Source of the DNA: Mesostigma viride
Lineage: Eukaryota; Streptophyta; Mesostigmatophyceae; Mesostigmatales; Mesostigmataceae
Assembly (NCBI GenBank): GCA_009746045.1
Contig: RPFO01000594.1
Location: 5,001 to 69,000, forward strand
Direction of reading: 5' to 3'
DNA: 64,000 nucleotides
In this document: positions 34,214-45,225 of the stretch, in pieces
How the letters are laid out: each line of letters opens with the position of its first letter
Position numbering within the stretch: the stretch's first letter is position 1
Position numbers and translations under genes: made by a program
Notes under the pieces: model-generated
Seen by the model: only the letters and a program-made list of their open reading frames with translations
Told to the model about the DNA's origin: nothing
Databases searched by the model: none

Positions 34214-35040
34214 AGGGGCTGCAGAGTCCACCACCTGTTGCTGGAGAGCCATCTCTAGTGCAGCAGGTAGCGCGATCAGCATACATGTCTTCACCCTCAT
34301 TAGCCTCCACCATGTCCATAATACAGGCCAAAGGCCACTGTTTAGAAGCCCCATGCTGATGTAACCACACAATTGGGTGAAGCTGGTCCACATTGCACTT
34401 TGCAGTGAGCAGCCCATCGACCTCCACATCACTGTCATCTCATCCCCCTCGCCATTCTCATCATCCCCTTCCTCATACTCGTTTTTCGCATCATTATGGT
34501 CTCCCTCTCCCATTCCATCCTCCTCTCCCAACTCCTCCTCATCACTCTCACTAACCAGGCCAAGGCACTCAGTGCCATCCTCACTCTCACCGCCAGACTC
34601 CTCCTCTATGGGAATCTTCCTAGAGGGACCACCAAGGTTACATAGGCGCCTCGGACAGGGAACATTGCAAATGAGAATCCAGAGAGTGAGGAGAGCCACA
34701 AGATGGCTCTCATTGGGCAGGCACAGGGTTGGTACCTGGCTTGGCACAGGGTTGGTACGAACATCCTGAGAGAGAGGGAGCGCTGTCACGGGCTGTACGG
34801 GCTGAGTAGGAGGAGACCCAGAGTGCTAAGGGAGGGAAGCAACGGAGTGAACCGACTGCACATAACCCACCACGTTCTGCAATAGGTCAAAGCTCGCATG
34901 TACATCCTTGAACTTCTGTCCATACATCTTCTCTGTCTGCTGGACATCCCGTTGAACCATGTGAACTGCCCCATCCAAGGTCTGTAGGTGAGACATCAGT
35001 GTGTGTTGGTTAGCCTTCAAGGTATCCACCATCAATGACT
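33950..35040 (-). other. Antisense open frame in the 3' region of LTR element 1
   Basis: On the minus strand an open region runs from about 35040 to 33950. It has a heptad-like N-terminal part (TLKANQHTLMSHLQTLDGAV), a strongly acidic stretch (SESDEEELGEEDGMGEGDH), and MTLWNLLVGLVEANREFDVA, which lies in the inverted-repeat arm. It has no recognised domain. Antisense or extra 3' frames occur in some plant LTR elements, so this may be an accessory gene remnant belonging to a fossil element. Confidence 0.5.
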
Positions 35041-35423
35041 TAAAACTCCAACATCTCCTTGCGTGAGAACGATTTGCTGTGTCCCTGGGTTCTTCAACTG
35101 TGTTATTTTCTGATTTATTTTCTATGTTATTTTGAGTTTTGTGCTACAGTAGAGTGGCAACAGCCTCCCCAATTAGGTTGAGTGTTATGTGTGCAGGCTG
35201 CTTCCCTTGTCCCTAAACTTAGTTCCCAAGCGGGTTGATGACGCCCTTTGTGGCAGAGACTTAAGGCGTGGAGGGATACTGGGTCATGCGGCCAGCCTGT
35301 GTTAGGCAGACCATTTCGTGTGTCCATGGACTCACATTCTTGCGGGGTCAATTATGGTGCCTGTGCGGATGATCGTAGTCATGTGACTGGTGTCTCAGAC
35401 AGAGCTAGTAGTAGTTCTGTTCT

Positions 35424-35435
35424 TGGGGGGAGGAA
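35424..35435 (+). promoter_or_regulatory. Polypurine tract of LTR element 1
   Basis: A purine run GGGGGGAGGAA sits immediately upstream of the 3' LTR start (TGTAACATT, 35436), the expected place for the plus-strand primer tract. Confidence 0.7.
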
Positions 35436-36185
35436 TGTAACATTATTTTCTGACATCGTTATTATCGTGTATATTGTTACATCCAAGTGGACGCGAACTT
35501 GGAGTTCAGCGTGCAGTGTAATGGCTAAGTTCTTTGTACGGCCAAAGTGTAATGATTTCAGGAATCTCAATGATTACTGGCCTGACTTGACTTTCGGGGA
35601 CGCGTGTGCGGAGTGCCCTTTCGATGGTCCTTTGTGTTGGGCCCTGGACGGTATGGGACAGTACCTTGGAATCTATGTGTAATCTTACTGAAAGTTAGTT
35701 GAGTATCTTTCGTAAGTTAAGAGCGTGAAGTATGGCTCGAGGAAAACCTTACCTCATGACCAGTCTGAATGGTGATTGGCTAGTGTCTTTTGGATTACGT
35801 CGGAGAGAAGAGGCCGTGAGAACAGGTGCGCCGTCATTCTGTCTCCATAGCCAGTCACCTCTCACCCAACATGTGAAGTTATTCTTATAATCAAACATTC
35901 TCACTTCAGGCCCTGTTATTGGACAGTCATAACCAGTAGACAGGAAGTCTTGTGTCAGTACAAGCAAGCAAGGAGGCTCCCGACCAAAAGGGATCCACAG
36001 CTCCTTACCGACGGAGTAGATTCTGTCAGGAGTGCCCTACAGAAGTCAAAACGACCAAGCTCAGTGACTCCTAGAGAATATCCGGAGTTCTCCAAGTTCC
36101 AAGGAGTTTGCAAGTCAGTTTCGCTACAATAAGCAAGAGGTAAAATATCTTTTCCAATCGAAGCAGAATCGATCATTCTCTTACA
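35436..36185 (+). repeat. 3' LTR of LTR element 1
   Basis: A 750-bp copy begins TGTAACATTATTTTCTGACA and ends CTCTTACA. It is followed by the target duplication CTAGG. It contains the same internal blocks as 27157-27873. Confidence 0.9.
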
Positions 36186-36212
36186 CTAGGAAGTAATTTG
36201 TTAATAGCAGGC

Positions 36213-36991
36213 TGTAACAAGCAAAAATGACTTTGTTGTTACATCCTTTGTTTTGTGAATGTTTGGCTTTTATTCGAGGACTTTTGGATCAGTATTGAGA
36301 AAGTTATGAGGTTTCTAAGACGACGGTACTTGGAGCTGATACTTTGTCAGCCAACTGATAGGAACCCTCATTGGTCGTGGCCTGATCCACGTAGGGTTGT
36401 AGTTTGTTGGCTGATACTACTGATAGGAGCCCTCATTGGTCGTGGCCTGATCCACGTGGGGTTGTAGTTTGTTAGTTGGTACTATTGAGTCTTAAATGCT
36501 CCTTTGGGACTTCAGTGCTCACGACAGATTTAGGATCTCATGGAAAGATTCTGCCAGGCTGTGTGTGGTGTTGTTCTGTTTTGTGTGACTAGGATGGATA
36601 CGAAGATCTTGTATAGGATTCCATGGTTCTGATTGGTTCTCTTCAGGCTAAGGTTGGAGCAAGTTCGACAAGCACGTCGATATCAAGGACGTGGGGTCGC
36701 CATTGTTGCTACGTTGGTTTTGATTCACCATGGTATAATAAAGCTTGTCTTTGTTGTCCATCCATAAGAGCCCCTTGGCTATAGACGTCCTTCAGTTCCA
36801 CAGAGGTCGTCTATACACGAGCTTGTCTTTGTGTCTACAAGGGGTTGTGATTCCCTAAATCACGTGCTGTGGAATTTCCATCTCAACGTTGCTCGGATAC
36901 TTGAAGTTCTGCGACTCAGGAAAGCAACCCAGGTAAAAGATCTTTCATATTGGACTGTGGATGATGTTGATGATCATTTTTAGTCGTTACA
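36213..36991 (+). repeat. 5' LTR of LTR element 2
   Basis: It starts TGTAACAAGC and ends GTCGTTACA. It includes an internal tandem duplication of about 65 bp (GGAACCCTCATTGGTCGTGG at 36361, again at 36426) and a TATAATAAAGC box near 36734 that could serve in transcription or polyadenylation. Confidence 0.95.
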
Positions 36992-37004
36992 TTGGTATCG
37001 GAGG
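36992..37004 (+). promoter_or_regulatory. Primer-binding site of LTR element 2
   Basis: TTGGTATCGGAGG follows the 5' LTR directly and closely resembles the initiator tRNA-Met type site TGGTATCAGAGC. Confidence 0.75.
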
Positions 37005-37643
37005 ATCTCTACTTTGGTGTTTCTCTTGAAGTCGCAACCTTCCGGGTAGTACAACGTTGATCAGATGTCTGTCATCCGAGAAGATTCATAGAGTTGCGGA
37101 AAACTTACGGTGTTACAGACTGAGACACATCCTGATGTGACTGTCTTGCTCTGTAACACTAGAAGTCAGCCGTAACCGTTGTCTCTACTAGGCAGACGAT
37201 CGCGACTCCATGTGGAAGTATGAGTAGTTCGAAGACACAATCACCTTTACCCCCTACTAATCAAGGTTTGGAGATCCGTCATCATCTCTGGAACCCATTG
37301 CTAGGGAAGGTGCTGAGACAACTACTCGTACTCCACGGCGTCAACTTGATTTCAACCGTACTTCTATGTCTGAAGTGAGGCGGCCCTCGTTGTCCATAGG
37401 GCCCAAGTTTTCCGTCATTGCATCTGGTCTCCAACCAGGCGAGCCATCGCTGACAGGCGTGGGTCGAGGAGCGTCACTGTCGCCCAGGATTCCAAGCGCG
37501 CGAACAAGTCCTGTGCGGAGTGCATCTTCTTCATTTCTTTTCCCGCTAAATACCACGCCTGGAAGAGACGGGACCAGACTTGCAGCGGATCGCCTCTCAG
37601 CAGCTAAAATCAGATTATATTACACGATGAACAACACGCAGCG

Positions 37644-38972
37644 ATGTATAGAAAGATGGTGGAGGAGGTGGAACAGGATGTGGGAAGACTTCGTCAGAGA
37701 ATTGAGGAGGAGGAGGCGGCCATGCGTGACATGGTTGCTGGATTGGGGAGAGAGGCTCCTCGGTTGGGTGACGGAAGGGTTTTACCTAATAGTACCGCAG
37801 TTACTACGAGGAATGAGACGCAGGATAGCGATAGGCAGGATCCAGCGCAGACGACCTCGGTCACCTTCACCACCCCCGCCAGCGACGTCCCCGTGACCGT
37901 CACTATACCACCGCATCAAGGTTCCGCCCCGCCATTTCCAAAAATCGAATCCGTAGACAAGCTGTCGCTCACCAATCTAACCCACCGCAGTTTCGATCAT
38001 TTCTCTACTCGATTCCAGGATGTGTTCGCTATCCACTTTGCTAACTACGGCAAACGAGCGGAAGAACGACTTTCCCTGGACATCCAGAAGAAGATGGTTC
38101 GACAGCGAATGAGCGACAGTGCAGCCGACAGGTTTGATGAGTTTTTACGATCCTCGGCAGGTAATACTTGCAAGGATTTGCCATCTCTCATGCTTTCATT
38201 TCGACGTTTTCTCCTTCCCCAGGACCAGCTCCGTCTGGACCGGGACGCGTTGGCCAACTGTACTCAGTCTGGCCTGACACTACCACAATACGTAGAGACG
38301 TTTACCAACCTGAGGGCCAAAATCCCCCAGTGCTCTGATTCTGAAGCTCTTCACAGGTTTCTGCATGGGCTCTCCCCTCAAGTCAGGGTGGATATTGACA
38401 AGCATTTCTCCCCTTTCGACTATGTCGAGTGGAAGTGGGATACTGTGCTGTCTTATGCCCTCACGCTGTGCCGTGTCCCTGACTTTTCCCTCAAGTGGGA
38501 GCCTGCTGCAGGCAACCAGGCGCCTGCTGTTAAGAAGCCCCTGAACCAGCTGAACGCTGTGATGGAGGAGCTCAGTGCCATGGAGCAGTCCAAAGGAGCC
38601 TGTTTCACGTGTGGCCAGCTGGGACACTTTGCACGGGATTGCCCCAAGCGAGACCAGTTCCCAAGCGACACCAAGGGTCCTCAGGGGGTTCTTCCATTCA
38701 CCAGACCACCCATCTTCCCTCCTGGGGTGAGCCAGAGCGACCACAGGGCACAGCCTGGGTTTAGACCCAACTTCCAGGCTTCGGGCAAGGGACCATTCCA
38801 GCCCAAGGGATTCAACAGGCAAGACAGGCGTCGGATGGTCAACGCCCTGTGGCACCTCCTAGCAGAGGAGGAGGAGGGAGAAGGAGAGGCAGACGGCATA
38901 GAGGATCAGCAGGTGCAGCCTTCAGTGGGGAGCTCGTCTTCAGATCATCCTCCTGAGCTGCCAAAAAACTAG
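37644..38972 (+). CDS. gag-like region of LTR element 2
   Basis: A 442-residue open frame has an N-terminal coiled-coil-like stretch, a middle gag region (PQDQLRLDRDALANCTQSG, also present in element 1 as LLPQDQLRLGRKAFEHYTQEG-like text) and a CCHC knuckle CFTCGQLGHFARDCPKR near its C-terminal third. It would form the particle shell of the element. It ends in an acidic tail. It is part of a fossil or young LTR element, not a host gene. Confidence 0.88.
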   Translation: MYRKMVEEVEQDVGRLRQRIEEEEAAMRDMVAGLGREAPRLGDGRVLPNSTAVTTRNETQDSDRQDPAQTTSVTFTTPASDVPVTVTIPPHQGSAPPFPKIESVDKLSLTNLTHRSFDHFSTRFQDVFAIHFANYGKRAEERLSLDIQKKMVRQRMSDSAADRFDEFLRSSAGNTCKDLPSLMLSFRRFLLPQDQLRLDRDALANCTQSGLTLPQYVETFTNLRAKIPQCSDSEALHRFLHGLSPQVRVDIDKHFSPFDYVEWKWDTVLSYALTLCRVPDFSLKWEPAAGNQAPAVKKPLNQLNAVMEELSAMEQSKGACFTCGQLGHFARDCPKRDQFPSDTKGPQGVLPFTRPPIFPPGVSQSDHRAQPGFRPNFQASGKGPFQPKGFNRQDRRRMVNALWHLLAEEEEGEGEADGIEDQQVQPSVGSSSSDHPPELPKN

Positions 38973-41900
38973 TGGAGCCCCCAGGACTACGTCCAGCGGT
39001 GGAGTTAACTGGTTTGCCTGCTGTGCATGTCCGTCCTGTGAACAACTTGTCTGCCTCTGATTCCACCACCCCATTGGGCCCTCCTATTCCCAGTCAACTC
39101 TTGAAGTTCCAGGCTAGGCTGTTGAACGTGCCAGTCCCTTTGGCTCAGCCTTTATGTCTCTTCATGATTGACTCAGGTGCAGGAAGTAACTACATTTCCA
39201 CTTCCTTGGTGCAGGAGCTGCATCTACCAGTGCTCCCCCACCCTGTGCCTGTTAAGGTCCAATATTCTGATGGTAGGCAGAGTAACTCACCTGGCTACGT
39301 GCAACTGCTTTTTCAAGTGTGCTCACGTCAAACCTTGTCTGTCACAGCAGATGTCATTCCACTCACTGCTGCTGATGTGATTCTGGGGATGCCATGGTTG
39401 GAGTCTGCTAATCCTGCCATCTTGTGGTCTGAGAAGGTGGTGCAGTTTCAGGATGGGTCAGTGTGGGACGCCACCACAGTGATTAAGGGGGGAGAAAGAC
39501 CAGTCACAGAGTGCTGTTCTACTAATGAGGCTGTCAATGATGGGAGAGGGGTTGCAGGTGCCAAGGAGGACGTCAAGGTGCCTTCACTGGAGAGAAACGT
39601 GCTGCATTACTTAAGCACGTATGGTCTGCCAATCACACCTTGTCTTACCTGGCTACTTACCCAGTGGAACACGTCTTTCTCTTACAGTTGGTTCCTAACT
39701 CACCCTCTGATGAGACTCATGGCCACACGGTGAATGCTGTGAACCCAGTACCAGCTGTCACAGAGGAGGAGCAGAAGCTGCATGATGCCCTTTTGGACAG
39801 GTTTGCTGCCATTTTTGAGGACAAAATGCCACAGTACCCTCCTGAAGGGCCAATCACTCATGTCATCAAGCTTGTGGATGGTGCCAGGCCTCCCTTTGTT
39901 CCCATGTACAGGATGGGGCCAGCTGAGATGGCAGAGCTGAAGGTGATCTTGACAGGCCTGTTGGAAGCTGGACTCATTCTTCCTGCCAATAGTCCTTTCA
40001 GCTCTGGGTGTTTGCTTGTCCCCAAGCATGATGGTGGATGGCGGTTGTGCATTGATCTGAGAGGCCTGAACAAGGTCACCGTGAAGTCCAAGTATCCCTT
40101 GCCACGGATTGATGAGCTGCTAGAGAGGACAGCTGGATCATCTTACTTCACCAAGTTTGACCTTAGACACGCGTTCTGGCAGATCAGGATAGCTACTGAG
40201 GACATTCCAAAAACTGCATTCTCCACACCCTGGGGTCAGTTCCAGTGGACTGTGATGCCCATGGGGGCCTCCAACAGCCCAGCTACTATGCAGATGTTTG
40301 TGAATGCTATCTTTGGCCATCTGACAGGGAACTCTCTGCCTCAGATCTCCCCTGATCTCAGGAATCCCAGGTTCAAAGACATTGCCCACCTGTGTGACCC
40401 TGCAAGACCCGTGTTCAGGACCTGCGTGGTGGCCTACATGGACGACATCCTGGTGCACTCAAAGACGTTCAAGGAGCATCTGGAGAACGTGGAGGAGGTC
40501 CTGAAGGTCATCCAGCACTACCACTTGTCTGTCAAGAGGTCTAAGGTGGAGTGGGGGCATGAAGTGGGGTTCCTAGGGTACAAGTTGAGTTCCTTGGGTA
40601 TGACACCTGACAATGCTAAGATTGCTGCCATCCTTGAGTGGCCTGTGTTGCAGTCTGCACATGATGTCAAGTCCTTCCTGGGCATGGTGGGGTGGTACAG
40701 GCGTTTTATCCCTGACATGGCTGCCATCTCCACCCCCTTGCTTGAGTTAATCAAGAAGGATGTTCAGTTTGAGTGGACAGATAGGTGTCAGCAGGCCTTT
40801 GACCTGTTGAAGCAGAAGCTCACATCCACCCCTGTGCTAGTGGGTCCTAATCCAGATCTACCTTATCAGGTTAGGTCAGATGCCTCTCAAGGCGCCATAG
40901 GTGCTGTGCTGATGCAAGACCATGGCTATGGACCACAGCCAGTAGAGTACATGTCTAAAACCATGAGCTCAGCTGAACGTAACTACCCTGTACATGAGCA
41001 GGAGTTGCTGGGTTTAGTGGTAGCATGTCACAAGTGGGAGCATCTGTTGAAGGGAGCTCAGTTTTCTGTGGCTAGCAGTGCTACAGATGCAATTTTACTG
41101 TTGCAATTTTACCCCGACTAGGATGTGCCGAACTCTCAAACTCTCAAATTCTCAAAATTCTCACTTCATTCACGCCGGCGGACTACCTGCGGACTGCTTG
41201 ACGCGGAGTCGCCGGGCTTCAAGTTCTGTAACTTACCAAACTCACCGCAAGAGGCCGCCGCGCTTTTTTGTACTTATTTTGGTACATGGCTTGCGTTGGG
41301 TTCATCGACGAGCATCGACGGTGCCATCCGACGGCGGAGAATAAGTTCGCCACAGCACAGCGCGACGCAATGGCTCTTTTCCATGTACAACGTGAGATGC
41401 AAAGTCCGCAACGCTGACCGAAATTCCGTCCAACACCATCGTACAGTACTACCAGTCAACCTCAGCCCCCGCCCTCTGAGAATTTGAGAATTGAGAACTC
41501 TGGAGCCCCCGCCCTGAACGTCAGATCCAAAATCCGCTTGCCAGACCGGGAACTCCGTCCAATACCGTATAGTGCATTGAAATTGGAACATAAATCCTTC
41601 TTTCCGTCACCCTCGATATGTTTTCGTACAATACTACAAATTCACGCCAATAGAAATCCACGTCCGAACATATATCTCGATAGAGCCATGCCTCTTATTT
41701 AATTTCAAGGTACCTCTTAATTAATCTCGGCCCCCGGCGCCCTCTGAGAATTCGAGAATTGAGAACTCTGGAGCCAATTTTACCCCGACTGGGCTAGGGC
41801 AAGAGTCTATCACCCTGATGACTGACCACAGGCCCTTGGTGCACGTGCTAGAACAGAGTAGGATGAGTAAGAGGATGGCTGGGTGGATGGAGTACCTAGG

Positions 41901-43896
41901 GGGATTCTATCCTTTCTCTGTGCAGTATGTCCCAGGATCACAGAATGTGGTGCCAGACGCCCTATCTAGACGAAGGGATCTGATGGGAGCATTTCACGAG
42001 GATCTGGATATTTGTGCTGCCATGGTTTCTGTAGTAGAGTGTGGTGCTGTCACCAGGGCACAGGCAGCTAACCAGCAAACCTCCAAGCTGAGCCATCCCC
42101 CTGTAGAGGCTAGCTTTAGTCACGAGATGCTCATTGACCAGGGCTCTGTCCCAGGGTCGACAGGCGTCCAGGGTGGGGGTCAGTCACTGCAGAGCAGTCT
42201 TAGGGAGGGTTCTGCTGGTAGCCAGCCCACTCTCACAACACAACCAAGCACAGAGAATCCTAGGAGGGGAAAGGGACGGCCCAGGAAGTGGATACTGGAG
42301 CCAGGGATGCTGACCAAGTCTAGAGGATTGGCAGCTGAGATCAAGGGGAAGTCACGTACACCTGTGGCTGATGTTCTGTCATCCAAGCATCTAGTCACTA
42401 GTCACCTGCAGGAGGGTGAGGTGCTGCAGCTGCAGCCTTTAGGACCTGGCAAACAGCTAGTCCTGCCTAACCCTATGAGTATAGCCCTGCTGGACGTGAT
42501 TAAGGCCTTCACTAAAACTGAGGACCTGGCCACTAAGGCCATTCAGGAAGGAAGCTTTGGTAACAGACCTGTGGAGTACTGGGAGGGAGTCCTGTATGTC
42601 CACACCCAGGACGCAGATCATGTAGTGACCAGGAAGGTCTATGTGCCAGAAATGGCCATTCCCACTGTGTTGCATTGCTTCCATGACGACGTGACTGCGT
42701 GTCATCCTGGGTATGCTAAGCTTCTCCATGAAGTACAAGAGAGGTTTTGGTGGCCTGGCATGTTTCGTGATATCAAGGCCTATGTGGCTTCCTGTGACTC
42801 ATGCCAAAGGAATAAGGTTAGGACTCAGGCAGTGCCTATCTTTCCTATGGCCATGCCTATTCCCCTTCGACCCTGGATCAGTGTGACCATGGACTTCATT
42901 TGTGGCTTGCCTGTTTCTGATGCTGGCAATGACAGGATACTGGTGGTGATGGACAGGCTGTCTAGAATGTGCCATCTCATCCCCTGCAATGCCCATCTCA
43001 CAGCTGCCCAGTGTGTAGAGTTGTTCATGAAGGAGGTGTACAGATTGCATGGCATGCCACGTGTAATCATCACTGACCAGGATCCCTTGTGGATGTCTGG
43101 GTTTTGGAAGTCCTTCTTTGACATCCTAGACACTAAGTTGGCCTTTGGAGTAGCATACAGGTGTGCCAGCACGGGGGCTGTGGAGAGGCTGAACCGTATT
43201 GTACGGGAATGCCAGAAGCACTATTGTACCCATGATAACAAGGAATGGGACAAGAAACTTCCCTTCATAGAGTTTGCCATCAACAACTCACCCCTGGCTC
43301 CTCACCAAATGTCTCCATTTGTCATTTGCCATGGCCAGTGCCCCTTGACTCCATTTGACCTGGAGTTACCTGATAGGGATGCTGAAGGCCCCTTCAGAAG
43401 ACGCCTAACCTCTATCCACCAGTTGATAGCATCCTTCCAGGAAGCTCACAGTATGGTGGCTGCTCAGATGTTGCATGCACAGGACAAGTATTTAAACAAT
43501 GCTTGGCAACAGATGTTGGCTACACACACCTTTGTGGCTCCTGGTGACCTGGTGCTCTTGGAGGCTAATCGTGTGCTACCTGAAAAGGAGCAATGCAGGA
43601 AACTGCAACCCTTGTGGTTGGGACCTTACCCTGTCCTGGACACCTTCCACTATGGGACTGTAGTTCAAGTCCAGGTGCCTTCCCACTGGAGGCTTAAGAC
43701 TAACGTGTTTCACCTGGCCCAGCTCAAACTGTATAAACGCAATACCTTGCAGGGACGCCTTTCTGCCCATTACCATTTGAGCTGGATACTGAGGGGGAGA
43801 GGATATATGAAGTGGAGCAGCTGGTGGCTCACAGAGTCAAAGGAAAGGGTAGGACCAAGCAGCTGCAGTTTAAGGTGCACTGGAAAGGAGAGTTAG
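38972..43896 (+). CDS. pol region of LTR element 2: protease, reverse transcriptase, RNase H, integrase
   Basis: Domains in order: aspartic protease (LFMIDSGAGSNYISTSL, about 39160), reverse transcriptase ([51 protein letters not shown]; about 39.9-40.6 kb), RNase H (VRSDASQGAIGAVL, then MTDHRPLVHVLEQS at 41818), integrase zinc finger (HCFHDDVTACH, CDSCQRNK; about 42.7 kb) and catalytic core (MDFICGLPVSDAGNDRI, ITDQDPLW, AVERLNRIVRECQ; about 42.9-43.2 kb). An insertion of about 0.7 kb splits RNase H. The coding region uses more than one frame. Described as a fossil element part only. Confidence 0.9.
41104..41789. mobile_element. ~0.7-kb insertion within the RNase H region of LTR element 2
   Basis: The direct repeat CAATTTTACCCCGACT is found at 41104-41119 and 41774-41789, bracketing sequence absent from the related element 1. 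Near the ends are imperfectly inverted TTCTCA-rich stretches (AACTCTCAAATTCTCAAAA at the left, GAGAATTGAGAACTCTGGAG at the right), and the right-end motif occurs again internally near 41473-41505. No transposase frame was recognised. It is probably a non-autonomous transposon; its superfamily is unknown. Confidence 0.7.
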
Positions 43897-44045
43897 AGTC
43901 TACTGCCACATGGCTGTGGTTGTCTGACTTGACTCACTGCCATGAAGTGGTCCAGGAGTATTGCCAAAAGAAGGGGCTCACTCTTCCTTCTTGGTATACT
44001 GAGTTGGTGCAAACCACTGCTCCCCTTCCTATATCTCAGGACTAA
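43800..44045 (+). CDS. Chromodomain-like segment at the integrase end of LTR element 2
   Basis: The stretch contains LQFKVHWKGELESTATWLWL and HCHEVVQEYCQ, matching the chromodomain pattern (LVKWKG..... TWEP....... ELLEEY). Chromoviruses carry this at the integrase C-terminus to target chromatin marks. It lies in a different reading frame from the main integrase frame upstream. One of the usual aromatic-cage positions looks atypical (TW then LWL rather than TWEP). Confidence 0.65.
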   Translation, partial: RIYEVEQLVAHRVKGKGRTKQLQFKVHWKGELESTATWLWLSDLTHCHEVVQEYCQKKGLTLPSWYTELVQTTAPLPISQD

Positions 44046-44172
44046 CGAATGGTTTCTTCGTGCATGCTGTGTGGTCCCAGATGGAGGAGGAGTTCACGTA
44101 CCCCAACTTGGGCCTGGGCGCCACCACGGAGGAAGGGGTCACGGGTATGCATCCAGAAACCCCAACCCCATG

Positions 44173-45225
44173 AGTTATGTGGAATCCCTGTTTGACAGTA
44201 TTGTCAGGCGTGACCTTAGGAGGGGTCAGCAGATGGATACCATTAACAAGCTCTTGCATTCAGTGATCTCCAAGCAGGATAAGCTACAGGAGCTTCTTCA
44301 GGGGTTGTCCTTGTCCCAGCCCCAGATGGGGAGTGGTGTTAACATAGCTCTCAGCTCCAGCAGCACTCCCATCATTCAGATTCCTCGTCATGTGGTACCT
44401 GTCAAGAATGTGGTGGCCTATGTGGATCACAGGAAGTGCATGGGACCTTGTGAGCATTGTGAGACGCTGGCCAAGGCAGTGGCTGCCCTTAACAGGGAGG
44501 AGGGGGAAGTGAGCCCTGAGGGTTATGTGGAGGAGGTCTTGTCTCAGTTGCACACCAGCCTGTATGAGATTGGCTCTCCTTTTGTGGGCCACCTGTTGCA
44601 CAGGATGTTTGCCTTGACTCCAGGACCTGAGATTGACATGAGACCTGCAGAGGGGCAGGATATGTTGACCACCTTGCCTGAGGCTTTGAAAGGAGCCTTC
44701 ATGCAGTTCCAGCCAGTGAGCATGGGTGAGGCCTCCTACATGGAGTTGTTGGAGTTTTCAGTGCAGCAGGGAGATTTTGACTTGGCTCCTTCTTCTTCCA
44801 GCTCGGTCAATGGGTGCTTCCCTTTGGAGACATCCAACCTTTTCTGCAGCCCAGGGTTGCCTAAGTTCACCATGGAGCTCAAGGTTCGTCTGACCCCATT
44901 GAGGGTGTTGGTGCCTTTGACAGGTGCTAAGTGGTCAGTGGTCAAGACCTTTCTCCAGTTCTGGTGGGCGTACAGGTCATGGGTGAGCAGGCACAAGACG
45001 TCTTCTACTTGGGTGATGGATCCTGAGAGCCAGTCTGTGGTGCTTCTCTCCTACCCAGGGACATGCCTGCGTTATGTTGCCCAGATGGCAGCAGGGGCTG
45101 CAGAGACGTGCATGGTGCTGCAGGTCAGCAGGAACTGGCCAGACTTGGTTCACATGGTGGAGCAGTTTCCCTTGTTTGGGACCAGGGGCAAGGATGGTGT
45201 GAATGGGGATTGGTATAGCCTGTGA
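44173..45225 (+). CDS. Extra 3' open frame of LTR element 2 (unknown function)
   Basis: An open frame after the chromodomain-like segment and before the 3' LTR encodes about 350 residues from MSYVESLFDSIVRRDLRRGQ to NGDWYSL. The N-terminus looks like a coiled coil (QQMDTINKLLHSVISKQDKL). The middle holds CMGPCEHCE, and a later part is Trp/aromatic-rich (TFLQFWWAYRSWVSRHK). I see no signal peptide or membrane span, so an envelope role is unlikely. I do not recognise the family. Because the element is so young, an open frame this long suggests recent selection or capture. Confidence 0.7.
   Translation, partial: SYVESLFDSIVRRDLRRGQQMDTINKLLHSVISKQDKLQELLQGLSLSQPQMGSGVNIALSSSSTPIIQIPRHVVPVKNVVAYVDHRKCMGPCEHCETLAKAVAALNREEGEVSPEGYVEEVLSQLHTSLYEIGSPFVGHLLHRMFALTPGPEIDMRPAEGQDMLTTLPEALKGAFMQFQPVSMGEASYMELLEFSVQQGDFDLAPSSSSSVNGCFPLETSNLFCSPGLPKFTMELKVRLTPLRVLVPLTGAKWSVVKTFLQFWWAYRSWVSRHKTSSTWVMDPESQSVVLLSYPGTCLRYVAQMAAGAAETCMVLQVSRNWPDLVHMVEQFPLFGTRGKDGVNGDWYSL

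Larger units (their letters stand above)
27157..36185 (+). mobile_element. Ty3/gypsy-type LTR element 1 (degraded fossil), with 5-bp target duplication CTAGG
   Basis: A full-length LTR element is bounded by TGTAACA and TTACA and flanked by CTAGG on both sides (27152-27156, 36186-36190). Part order is LTR, primer site, gag-like region with a CCHC knuckle, aspartic protease (IDSGAGSNF), reverse transcriptase ([19 protein letters not shown]), RNase H and an integrase front part, the Ty3/gypsy order. The integrase end is replaced by a long inverted repeat (32898-34213) and an antisense open frame. The LTRs differ by roughly 3% plus several indels by eye, so it is older than element 2. It is broken, with perhaps eight to ten interruptions, and is a fossil. 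Its pol region is clearly related to element 2, but its LTRs are different. Confidence 0.92.

Noticed and set aside
44173-45225. Envelope gene of LTR element 2
   Set aside because: No signal peptide, transmembrane segment or cleavage-site pattern is visible, so position alone is not enough.
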